Below, piece after piece: positions 27,421-35,019 of a stretch of 64,000 bases of DNA. The stretch is taken from contig NZ_WELI01000002.1 of the NCBI RefSeq assembly GCF_009184635.1, positions 124,001-188,000 on the forward strand, written 5' to 3'. This DNA comes from Rudanella paleaurantiibacter. GTDB lineage: Bacteria; Bacteroidota; Bacteroidia; Cytophagales; Spirosomataceae. The translations under genes and the position numbers were made by a program. The notes beneath the pieces are model-generated. The model was given only the letters and a program-made list of their open reading frames with translations, had not been told where the DNA came from and did no database searches. How positions within the stretch are numbered: position 1 is the first letter of the stretch; every line of letters starts with the position of its first letter.

Positions 27421-30400
27421 CTACGCTTGCGACTCCTGAACAGACTTCTGTTTCGGCTCTTCGTCTTTGTTACGAATCTTGGTCAGATACGAGATCTGTG
27501 GCCGAACGTTGATTTCTTCCAGTACGTGGAAAGCCCGCGACTCCAGTTCTGAAGCCAGTACTTTCGAAATTGTGCTTTCAGGATTGTTCATATCCCCAAA
27601 CACAATTGCATTCGTTGGACAGGCCTGCGCACAGGCTGTCTGTACTTCGTCGGGCAACAACCGACGACGCTCTTTCTTCGCGTTCAGCTTACCCTCCTGG
27701 ATACGCTGCACACAGAATGAGCACTTCTCAATCACACCCCGTGAACGTACGGTTACGTCTGGGTTGATGACCATCTTACCGAGGTCATTGTTGAAGTGAT
27801 AATCGAAGTTGTCGTTGTCGAAATATTTGAACCAGTTGAACCGGCGAACTTTATACGGACAGTTGTTGGCACAGTAGCGCGTACCGATACAACGGTTGTA
27901 CGTCATCTGGTTCAGACCTTCAGTGCTGTGCGTAGTAGCCAATACCGGACATACCGTCTCGCAGGGGGCGTTTGAGCAATGCTGGCAAAGCATCGGCATA
28001 AAAGTCACTTCCGGATTAGCTGAGGCTACCTCCAGTGCTTTATAATCGCCTTCTTCACCGTCGCTGCTGTAATAGCGGTCAATACGCATCCAGTGCATTT
28101 CACGACGCATGATAACCTCATCGCGGCCTACAACCTGAATGTTATTCTCCGAATTACAACCTACTACGCAAGCACCACAACCGATACATGAGTTCAGGTC
28201 GATTACCATACCCCATGAGTGGTTTGGCTTACCATAACCATGCCATAAGGTAATATCGGTAGCATCTACAGGTCCTTCAGATGTCTCAACCTTTGGGATG
28301 TAGCGACCAGCGAGTTTGTCTTTCTTATAGGCTGCAAGCGTGGCCTCCTGCAACACCGCCCGGCGACCCATTACGGTCTCGTGCGTTTGCGTTTGTGCAA
28401 TTTCACGCTTACCACTGGCTCCTTCTACTTTCGCATTGACGGCTACCATTGAGAGGTTACCGTTAACGATGGAAGCAAGCGGATACGCGTTTTTACCAAC
28501 ACCGGCAGCAGCGCGGCCGGCTTTTTCACGACCGTAACCAATAGCCACACCAACCGTATTGTCGGCCTGACCCGGCTGAACCAGAACAGGCACTTCAATA
28601 GCGGCTTTGCCGTCTACCGATATGCTAATCAGATCATCTTGCTCCCAACCTTTCTCAGAAGCTGTTTTCTGAGAAACCATGGCGTAGTTATCCCAGCAGG
28701 CCTTCGTTACCGGATCAGGCAGTTCCTGAAGCCACGGGTTGTTGGCCATAGCGCCTGTTCCAACACCAACTGACTCATAAAGAGCTAATTCAATGTTGCT
28801 GGTAGGCCGGTAGCGCTGTGCGATGGCTGAACCAGCAGGAGCAAGAGCAGCGGCATTGAACGAAGCGCCCGAAGCAGCGGCAGCACCTTTGTTTGGCTCG
28901 AATACACCATCATTCAATGTCTGAATCCAGAAAGCATCGAATGAAGCGAAACCGCTTGCTTGTGGGTAATAGTTAGCCCGCCAGAAATTCTTCAAATAGG
29001 CCTGGAAGTCGTTTGGACGACCTGCCCACGTCAGTAAGCTCGACTGGAACTGCCGAGTTTTGAAGATGTGCGTAATGGCAGGTTGAGAGATGCTAAAGAA
29101 ACCACGCTTAGGCTCTGCGTCGCCCCAGCACTCCAGATAATGAGGTGCGGGGGTGATATACTTACACAGCGATGCAGTTTCTTCGGCCCGATCAGCAAAC
29201 GATACTGACAGAGCAATCTTTGGCAGAGCCTCGGCCAGTTCGGCACCCCGTGGGTGATCATAAACCGGGTTAGCACCAAAGAACAGAACTGCCTGAGCAG
29301 CACCTGATTTAGCCTCATTAATAAAGGCATTCATCTGCTGATCGTTACCCTGACGGTAATTGAGCGGAGTACCCAGATCAATGGTTGTGCCGTAGCTGCC
29401 CAGAAGACTGTTCAGAGCATTTACAACTACCTGAACGTTCGGGTCATTTGAACCACAAACAACGAGTGAACGACCGCGCGATGCTGCCAGATCAGCAGCA
29501 GCCTTATCAAGATATTGAACTTCAACCGCTGATACGCCACCGATCGAAGAACCACCCAGCTTAGCAGCTACTTTGTTGTAAAGTGCAGCTACAACCAAGC
29601 CTTCCTGCGATGGCTTGTAAGTACCCCGGTAGTCAGCGTTTGAACCTGTCATGCTCATTACCGTTTCGAACTGGTAATGACGCGACATGTCTTTCTTGTT
29701 AGCGCCTACTTTACGGGTTTCAGCATACGGACGAGCAAACTCCAAAGGAGCTACCCACGTACCGAGGAAATCAGCACCGATGCTTACGATCGTCTGAGCC
29801 TGATCAAAACGGTACGAAGGAATTACTGCCTGCCCGAAAGATGTCTGATTAGCCTGTACAATACCGAAAGATGAGTTGGCATCGTACATGATATGGCGAG
29901 CGGTTGGAAACTTCGCCACGAAATCAGCCACTACAGCTTTGGTAGACGGGCTAAGAATCGTACCCGTAACAATACGGATAGCGCCACCACGACCAGCAAC
30001 TGTATTCAGCTGATTAATAATTTCACGGTCAGCCGTTGCCCAATCGATATCAGCTTCTCCCCGCTTTGGACCTTTCAGTTTGTCAACATCGTACAGTGAC
30101 AGTACTGATGCCTGAACACGGGCAGTAGTACCCCCACGCGAGATGCTGGAAGCAGGGTTACCTTCAATCTTGATAGGCCGTCCTTCCCGGGTTTCAACCA
30201 ACACTGCCGCGTAGTCACCACCTTCAGTGAAGGTAGACGCGTAATAGTCAGAGATCGATGGGAATGTAAATTCAGGCTTGTTAAGGTACGGTATTGCTTT
30301 CCGAACGGGTGCTTCGCAGGCCGCCAGTGAGACAGCGGCCATACCAAAGCCCATTGCTTTTAAGAAATCACGGCGTTGGGGGTTATCACCAAGCAGGTCT

Positions 30401-30507
30401 TCCTGAGTAGTCGCATTATTGAACTCAGTATTTGCATTTTTTACAAACTGAGGATCATTCCGCAACTCTTCAACACCTTTCCAATACCGTTTAGTCGTAT
30501 TCTCCAT
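27421..30507 (-). CDS. actB: Alternative Complex III iron-sulfur/molybdopterin-like subunit ActB
   Basis: ActB is the large periplasmic subunit, 1028 aa from the start MENTTKRYWKGVEEL. An upstream ATG at 30561 would overlap actA and is less likely. A Tat signal lies inside the N-terminus (QRRDFLKAMGFGMAAVSLAAC, residues about 44-64), with a cysteine that may be lipidated. The middle is a molybdopterin-oxidoreductase-like domain without a catalytic cofactor in known homologues. The C-terminal ferredoxin-like part has CIGCGACVVGC near residue 780, then CQHCSNAPCETVCP, CIGTRYCANNCP, CSFCVQR and CAQACP, enough for four clusters. Confidence 0.94.
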   Translation of the reverse strand: MENTTKRYWKGVEELRNDPQFVKNANTEFNNATTQEDLLGDNPQRRDFLKAMGFGMAAVSLAACEAPVRKAIPYLNKPEFTFPSISDYYASTFTEGGDYAAVLVETREGRPIKIEGNPASSISRGGTTARVQASVLSLYDVDKLKGPKRGEADIDWATADREIINQLNTVAGRGGAIRIVTGTILSPSTKAVVADFVAKFPTARHIMYDANSSFGIVQANQTSFGQAVIPSYRFDQAQTIVSIGADFLGTWVAPLEFARPYAETRKVGANKKDMSRHYQFETVMSMTGSNADYRGTYKPSQEGLVVAALYNKVAAKLGGSSIGGVSAVEVQYLDKAAADLAASRGRSLVVCGSNDPNVQVVVNALNSLLGSYGTTIDLGTPLNYRQGNDQQMNAFINEAKSGAAQAVLFFGANPVYDHPRGAELAEALPKIALSVSFADRAEETASLCKYITPAPHYLECWGDAEPKRGFFSISQPAITHIFKTRQFQSSLLTWAGRPNDFQAYLKNFWRANYYPQASGFASFDAFWIQTLNDGVFEPNKGAAAASGASFNAAALAPAGSAIAQRYRPTSNIELALYESVGVGTGAMANNPWLQELPDPVTKACWDNYAMVSQKTASEKGWEQDDLISISVDGKAAIEVPVLVQPGQADNTVGVAIGYGREKAGRAAAGVGKNAYPLASIVNGNLSMVAVNAKVEGASGKREIAQTQTHETVMGRRAVLQEATLAAYKKDKLAGRYIPKVETSEGPVDATDITLWHGYGKPNHSWGMVIDLNSCIGCGACVVGCNSENNIQVVGRDEVIMRREMHWMRIDRYYSSDGEEGDYKALEVASANPEVTFMPMLCQHCSNAPCETVCPVLATTHSTEGLNQMTYNRCIGTRYCANNCPYKVRRFNWFKYFDNDNFDYHFNNDLGKMVINPDVTVRSRGVIEKCSFCVQRIQEGKLNAKKERRRLLPDEVQTACAQACPTNAIVFGDMNNPESTISKVLASELESRAFHVLEEINVRPQISYLTKIRNKDEEPKQKSVQESQA

Positions 30508-30529
30508 GTGTAATTGAATGAAAATCGAG

Positions 30530-31870
30530 TTAGTAGTGGCACTTTGAACACTCAAGGCCACCGATATTGGCTACTTTAAGTGGCTCCTTTGTCTCTTTGG
30601 CATGCAGCGCAACGAGCTTATCGTAGTAAGCATTGTCTTTGGTGTTAACCTCCGTCTTGCGGTGGCAATCGATACACCAGCCCATTGTCAAAGATGACCG
30701 TTGCTCAACCACTTCCATCTTCTCAATTTCACCGTGGCAAGTCTGGCACTGAATGTTGCCAACGTTCACGTGCTGAGCGTGGTTAAAGTAAGCCAGATCA
30801 GGCAGGTTGTGAACCCGGATCCATTCGATAGGGCGATTTTCTTCGATAGCCGTGTAAATCTTCTGGATTTCAGGCGACTCCTTCTTAATCACACCATGGC
30901 AGTTCATACAGATGTTGGCCGCCGGAATAGTAGCCGACTTGCCTTTGTTCACACCGGTATGGCAGTAGTTACAGTCAATCTGATACTGACCAGCATGTAG
31001 CTTGTGCGAGTACTGAATTGGCTGCTTCGGTGCATACCCTTGCTGAATACCAACGCTGAAGGCACCATCAACTACCTCTTTGGCTACAACCAGAACAAAC
31101 AGCCAAACCACAATAGAGCGGATTGTCGGATTGTTGATCGTGTTTGACAGGCCCTTGCGCAGACGCTCGCCTAGTGAAGCTGTAGCAACCCCACCTTCTC
31201 CTGTGGTACCAGTCGTCTGAACCGCTTTAGAGAGAATGGTTACGATCACCAGCAATACACCTAACACGAGCAGCATCACAACCAGGAGAGCTACCAGTAC
31301 GAGCGTAAACAGGTTTGACGGCGAACCGCCACCGTTCTCGGCTGAGGCACCAGCACCACCCCGATCTTGTGCCTGTCCTTCGCCACCAACAGCAGCTGCT
31401 GCGGGGGCACCGGCTGAGTCAATATAATCGAGGATGCTCTTGATGTCGTCGTCCGTCAGGTTCGGAAAATTCGACATCTGGATCTTGTTGTATTTGTTGA
31501 ATACCTGAACGCCGTACGCATCGCCAGCAGCGATTAATGACGACGAATTGCGAATCCACTTATACAACCAATCCTCACCGGGAGTCCGTTGCCGAACGCC
31601 TTTCAGGCCCGGTCCAACGACAACTTCATCTGTAACAGCGTGACATTGAGCGCAGTTATTATTAAACAGCCCCTTGCCTTTTTCGACGTCACCACCGCCA
31701 CTTGCTGGGGCGGGTGTTGCTGCCGCCGGACCACCACCGGCTGCCGCTGCCGAGTCCTGTGCGTTCACTTGACCACCGTTCAATAACAATGTCAGTGATA
31801 GAGTTAACACCCCACAAAACCTCGACAAACGACTCGTTTTCAATGATTTATTTAGTGAATTGTTATACAT
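30530..31870 (-). CDS. actA: Alternative Complex III multihaem cytochrome subunit ActA with extra N-terminal cytochrome c domain
   Basis: The 446-aa product starts MYNNSLNKSLKT. An ATG at 31882 would leave almost no leader after the predicted promoter. A signal peptide and Ala/Gly/Pro linker precede a class I cytochrome c domain (residues about 45-140) with CAQCH and a likely Met ligand in KIQMSNFPNLTDDD. A strong hydrophobic stretch (TLVLVALLVVMLLVLGVLLV) and a second helix (SIVVWLFVLVVAKEVV) follow. The C-terminal pentahaem part has CNYCH, CMNCH, CQTCH, CIDCH and CSKCH. That makes six haem sites in one chain. It is the first gene of the operon. Confidence 0.92.
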   Translation of the reverse strand: MYNNSLNKSLKTSRLSRFCGVLTLSLTLLLNGGQVNAQDSAAAAGGGPAAATPAPASGGGDVEKGKGLFNNNCAQCHAVTDEVVVGPGLKGVRQRTPGEDWLYKWIRNSSSLIAAGDAYGVQVFNKYNKIQMSNFPNLTDDDIKSILDYIDSAGAPAAAAVGGEGQAQDRGGAGASAENGGGSPSNLFTLVLVALLVVMLLVLGVLLVIVTILSKAVQTTGTTGEGGVATASLGERLRKGLSNTINNPTIRSIVVWLFVLVVAKEVVDGAFSVGIQQGYAPKQPIQYSHKLHAGQYQIDCNYCHTGVNKGKSATIPAANICMNCHGVIKKESPEIQKIYTAIEENRPIEWIRVHNLPDLAYFNHAQHVNVGNIQCQTCHGEIEKMEVVEQRSSLTMGWCIDCHRKTEVNTKDNAYYDKLVALHAKETKEPLKVANIGGLECSKCHY

Positions 31871-31896
31871 ATTGCTCACCAATTTTTATTGGCACA

Positions 31897-31928
31897 CAAA
31901 AGTAATGCACGATTACTGTTTACCCAAA
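31897..31928 (-). promoter_or_regulatory. Promoter of the act-cox operon
   Basis: On the minus strand TTTG (31925-31928) is followed by 20 nt and then TACTTTTG (31897-31904), an exact fit to the Bacteroidota consensus. The predicted start near 31890 leaves about 20 nt before the actA ATG at 31870. The next 120 bp upstream are AT-rich and hold no gene. Confidence 0.8.
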
Positions 31929-32053
31929 CGTTCACTTTTGATATTTTAACCCCTGTTTCAATTTATACGGGGTCTAAGCTCAACGCTGGAATAACCGTAT
32001 GTTCAATAATTTTTGTTTAGGAAAATCAAACAAATTGTACACATCAGCTGCAA

Positions 32054-32084
32054 CAAAAAAGCCCCGCCTTGAGAGCGGGGCTTT
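32054..32084 (-). terminator. Intrinsic terminator after tRNA-Cys
   Basis: The stem AAAGCCCCGC/GCGGGGCTTT (32075-32084 with 32058-32067) has a 7-nt loop and six T on the minus strand. It begins 4 nt after the mature 3' end of tRNA-Cys. Confidence 0.88.
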
Positions 32085-32087
32085 ATG

Positions 32088-32158
32088 AGGTTCCGAGCGG
32101 ATTCGAACCGCTGTACGAGCTTTTGCAGAGCTCTGCCTAGCCACTCGGCCACGGAACC
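32088..32158 (-). tRNA. tRNA-Cys (GCA anticodon)
   Basis: Minus-strand cloverleaf with acceptor GGTTCCG/CGGAACC, anticodon stem GAGCT/AGCTC enclosing CTGCAAA (anticodon GCA), and T-arm AGCGGTTCGAATCCGCT. The discriminator is T (U73), the identity base of tRNA-Cys. CCA is not encoded. Confidence 0.97.
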
Positions 32159-32198
32159 ATTTTGGGTCTCAAATAAGCTTTTTGGCCTGTTTGGACTG

Positions 32199-32206
32199 CA
32201 AACATA
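32199..32206 (-). promoter_or_regulatory. Probable -7 element for tRNA-Cys
   Basis: TATGTTTG on the minus strand matches TAnnTTTG exactly, 40 nt upstream of the tRNA. At the expected -33 position there is TTTCG rather than TTG, so only half of the promoter is convincing. Confidence 0.5.
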
Positions 32207-32282
32207 GGAAAAAATCAGACACTACGAAACCCAACTTTTTAAATTTCCTTGTGTGCTAAAGATAACTCCCTTACTAAGAGAC

Positions 32283-32315
32283 AAAAAAGGCCAACAAGAA
32301 TATCTTGTTGGCCTT
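32283..32315 (-). terminator. Intrinsic terminator of rpsA
   Basis: A perfect 13-bp stem AAGGCCAACAAGA/TCTTGTTGGCCTT (32303-32315 with 32287-32299) with a 3-nt loop is followed by a T run on the minus strand (32283-32288). It lies about 20 nt after the rpsA stop. Confidence 0.92.
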
Positions 32316-32335
32316 CTTATATCAACAGCTACAAC

Positions 32336-34117
32336 TTAGTTGCGGCCTTCCATTTGCTCTTTCAACGCAGCTAGGGCGTCGAGGTCACCGAGGGTAGCAC
32401 CCCGCTCTGGCTGTGAAGACGATGATGAAGCTGGCTTCGAAGCCTTAGGCTTGCTTTCCCGCTTCGGCTCATCTTTCTCCTGCCAGGTGCGCGTGTGCGA
32501 CAGCATGATCCGCTTCTCGTCTTTCGAGAACTCCGTAACTTTGAAGTCGAGCGACTCGCCTACTTCAGCTACAGTACCATCTTCTTTCGCCAGGTTACGC
32601 AGGGTCGAGAACCCTTCGATACCGTACGGCAGTTCCATGGTAGCGAGTTTGTCGTTTTTGCTCAGAACCGTGCAACGGTGTACCGAACCTACTGAGAACA
32701 GATCTTCGAACGTATCCCATGGGTTCTCTTCCAGTTGCTTGTGGCCCAGTGCCAGACGACGGTTTTCGATGTCCAGTTCCAGTACAACTACTTCCAGGTC
32801 TTCACCTACCTTGATGAAATCAGAGGGGTGCTTCACTTTCTTAGTCCACGACAGATCGGATACGTGTACCAGACCATCGATACCTTCTTCGAGTTCGAGG
32901 AAGAGACCGAAGTTAGTCAGGTTACGCACGATACCCTTATGACGGCTACCTACAGCGTACTTCTCGCGGATATCCGGACGAGTCCAGGGATCTTCGGTCA
33001 GTTGCTTGATGCCAAGTGACATCTTGCGCTCCTGACGGTCCAGGGTCAGGACAACAGCTTCTACTTCGTCACCCACTTTCAGGAACTCCTGTGGGTTACG
33101 CAGGTGCTGCGACCATGACATTTCTGATACGTGGATCAGCCCTTCTACGCCCGGCATAATTTCGAGGAACGCACCGTAGTCGGCTACATTCACAATTTTG
33201 CCTTTCACGCGTGAGCCAACCTGAATTTCGGCGGCCAAAGCATCCCAGGGGTGAGCCTGAAGCTGCTTCATACCAAGCGAAATCCGCTTCTTGTCTTCGT
33301 CGAAGTCGAGTACCACCACGTTGACACGCTGGTCGAGGTGCAGCACCTCTGACGGATGGTTGATACGGCCCCACGAGATATCCGTGATGTGCAACAGACC
33401 GTCGACACCGCCGAGGTCGATAAACACACCGAAGTTGGTCATGTTCTTGATCACACCTTCCAGTACCTGACCTTTCTCAAGGTTGTTCAGGATTTGGGCG
33501 CGCTGTGCTTCGAGGTCTTTCTCGATCAGTACTTTGTGCGATACAACCACGTTGTCGTTCGCATAGTTGATCTTAACAACTTTAACCTCCATTTTCTTGC
33601 CAACGAATACGTCGAAGTCACGGATCGGCTTCACGTCGATCTGCGAACCTGGCAAGAACGCTTCAATGCTGTAAATATCAACGATCAGACCACCCTTAGT
33701 CCGGCGCTTCACGAAGCCATCGATAACGAGGTCTTCGTCCAGAGCCCGCTGGATTTTCTGCCATGCCGTAATGACTTTCGCCTTCTTGCGCGACAGAACC
33801 AGCTGACCATTGGGGTCTTCCTGATTCTCAACGTACACTTCTATTTCATCACCCATCTTCAGATCTGGCATATCCCGGAATTCTGAAGCAGGTACCAACC
33901 CATCCGACTTAAATCCGATGTTCAGGATAATCTCGCGGTCGGTAATACCAACCACGGTACCCGTCACAACCTCTTTCTCGTTCACCTGCGACAGTGTGTT
34001 GCCGTAGAGTTCTTCCATCCGGCTGCGTTCTTCAGCCGTGTACCCGCTACCGAATCCTCTGTTGTCTGCAAGATCCCAATCAAATGCAGGCAGTTCGCGT
34101 TGCTGCGTTTTGCTCAT
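32336..34117 (-). CDS. rpsA: 30S ribosomal protein S1
   Basis: This mRNA-binding ribosomal protein has 593 aa and six S1/OB-fold repeats. Examples are VVTGTVVGITDREIILNIGF, GQVLEGVIKNMTNFGVFIDL, GSRVKGKIVNVADYGAFLEI and GSRHKGIVRNLTNFGLFLEL, each followed by a GLIHVSEMSW-type end. The C-terminal 50 residues are a charged Ser/Lys/Pro-rich tail. In Bacteroidota, where Shine-Dalgarno sites are rare, S1 is thought to matter especially for initiation. A promoter and a terminator flank it, so it is likely transcribed alone. Confidence 0.97.
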   Translation of the reverse strand: MSKTQQRELPAFDWDLADNRGFGSGYTAEERSRMEELYGNTLSQVNEKEVVTGTVVGITDREIILNIGFKSDGLVPASEFRDMPDLKMGDEIEVYVENQEDPNGQLVLSRKKAKVITAWQKIQRALDEDLVIDGFVKRRTKGGLIVDIYSIEAFLPGSQIDVKPIRDFDVFVGKKMEVKVVKINYANDNVVVSHKVLIEKDLEAQRAQILNNLEKGQVLEGVIKNMTNFGVFIDLGGVDGLLHITDISWGRINHPSEVLHLDQRVNVVVLDFDEDKKRISLGMKQLQAHPWDALAAEIQVGSRVKGKIVNVADYGAFLEIMPGVEGLIHVSEMSWSQHLRNPQEFLKVGDEVEAVVLTLDRQERKMSLGIKQLTEDPWTRPDIREKYAVGSRHKGIVRNLTNFGLFLELEEGIDGLVHVSDLSWTKKVKHPSDFIKVGEDLEVVVLELDIENRRLALGHKQLEENPWDTFEDLFSVGSVHRCTVLSKNDKLATMELPYGIEGFSTLRNLAKEDGTVAEVGESLDFKVTEFSKDEKRIMLSHTRTWQEKDEPKRESKPKASKPASSSSSQPERGATLGDLDALAALKEQMEGRN

Positions 34118-34209
34118 AAAAATTTAGTTGCTTGACCCGCTCAATACATCTACCCGTGGGCCAAATGGCGGATAGATTTTTAGTTTGACTTAGTTTTTAA
34201 AAAGGACTG

Positions 34210-34237
34210 CAAAGGTAATCAAAATATATCGGACAAA
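34210..34237 (-). promoter_or_regulatory. Promoter of rpsA
   Basis: On the minus strand TTTG (34234-34237) is separated by 16 nt from TACCTTTG (34210-34217). The -7 box is exact and the spacing is at the short end of the usual range. The predicted leader is about 85 nt. Confidence 0.6.
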
Positions 34238-34295
34238 AGTTTCGGCCACGCAAAAACTGTTTGATTTTGTGTGTTTTGAGTCACGAACCAGCCCG

Positions 34296-34333
34296 ACAAC
34301 AAACCGCCCGGACAGGGTTGGCTGACCGGGCGG
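34296..34333 (-). terminator. Probable terminator of the HNH nuclease gene
   Basis: The GC-rich stem CCGCCCGG/CCGGGCGG (34326-34333 with 34304-34311) has a 14-nt loop and is followed on the minus strand by TTTGTTGT. It is 39 nt after the HNH stop. The T tract is imperfect. Confidence 0.65.
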
Positions 34334-34372
34334 CTGGGTTGGCTCCGTCAGGAACCTGTTAACCAGTTGGTA

Positions 34373-34891
34373 TCAATCATAAATCCGTTCCCGTTTGCTG
34401 ACCAGAAAGGGCATCCAGCTGGCATCAACGGTTCCCGAAAAGTCGCGGAGAAACATCAGGAAAGAAGGCTTAAAGGGACGTTGCCGTAGCTTCATGTTGG
34501 CCTCTTCGGGGGTGTAGTCGCCTTTGCGCGAATTACACCGTTTACAAGCTGTTGCCAGATTGTCCCAGTTGGTTTTACCCCCGCGCGACTTGGGCTGCAC
34601 GTGGTCAAGGGTCAGGTCTTCGTGCGTGCCACAGTACTGACACCGGTGCCCGTCGCGCTTGAAGATATTCTGACGGGTTAGCATGACCCCTTTGTAGGGC
34701 AGATTAATGTACCGGTGGAGTCGGATAACCGTTGGCATCGGGAATTCGTCTCGTACGGTGTGAAGCTTGTACAAGTCCGATTCGGCAACCAGTTCGGCTT
34801 TGTTAAGGTAGACGAGCAAAAATGCCTTTGGAACGGAACAGATGCTCAGTGCGCTGTAATCTTGGTTTAAGATTAATACTTTCCTGCCCAT
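34373..34891 (-). CDS. HNH endonuclease family protein
   Basis: The 172-aa product begins MGRKVLILNQDYSALSICSV, the usual start of a widespread family of stand-alone HNH proteins. The nuclease core occupies residues about 78-130: a zinc pair CQYC (near 84-87), the LDHVQPKSRGG catalytic block, NLATACKRCNSRKGD with the second Cys pair, and a downstream Asn/His. No methylase, mobile element or toxin partner is nearby, so this looks like a resident housekeeping gene rather than a homing or defence nuclease. The biological role is unknown. Confidence 0.85.
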   Translation of the reverse strand: MGRKVLILNQDYSALSICSVPKAFLLVYLNKAELVAESDLYKLHTVRDEFPMPTVIRLHRYINLPYKGVMLTRQNIFKRDGHRCQYCGTHEDLTLDHVQPKSRGGKTNWDNLATACKRCNSRKGDYTPEEANMKLRQRPFKPSFLMFLRDFSGTVDASWMPFLVSKRERIYD

Positions 34892-34932
34892 ATCTCGTTT
34901 ATATCTCCTCTGTTTTGTAGCAATTTAGCGAG

Positions 34933-34950
34933 TTATCCACATTTCCACAA
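34933..34950 (+). promoter_or_regulatory. Tandem DnaA-box-like sites upstream of the HNH gene
   Basis: TTATCCACA (34933-34941) equals the classical DnaA box and is directly followed by TTTCCACAA (34942-34950), which differs at a few positions. They lie about 45 bp upstream of the HNH gene start. One perfect 9-mer is expected by chance at about this density, so function is doubtful. No AT-rich unwinding element or further box cluster is present. Confidence 0.25.
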
Positions 34951-34983
34951 GCGCCATATGGGTTAATTTATTTACGGTATTAA

Positions 34984-35014
34984 ATAAAAAAGCCACCTCA
35001 TCAGAGAGGTGGCT
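34984..35014 (-). terminator. Intrinsic terminator of uxaB
   Basis: The stem AGCCACCTC/GAGGTGGCT (35006-35014 with 34991-34999) has a 6-nt loop and is followed by TTTTTATT on the minus strand. It starts 5 nt after the uxaB stop. Confidence 0.9.
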
Positions 35015-35019
35015 TCGGT

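Noticed and set aside
34373-34891. HNH gene as a mobile intron or homing nuclease
   Set aside because: It is a free-standing gene with its own terminator, not inserted in a conserved gene, and its length and start match the common resident family.
34892-34983. Replication origin
   Set aside because: Only one perfect and one imperfect DnaA-like site occur, with no dnaA, dnaN or gidA neighbour and no further box cluster.
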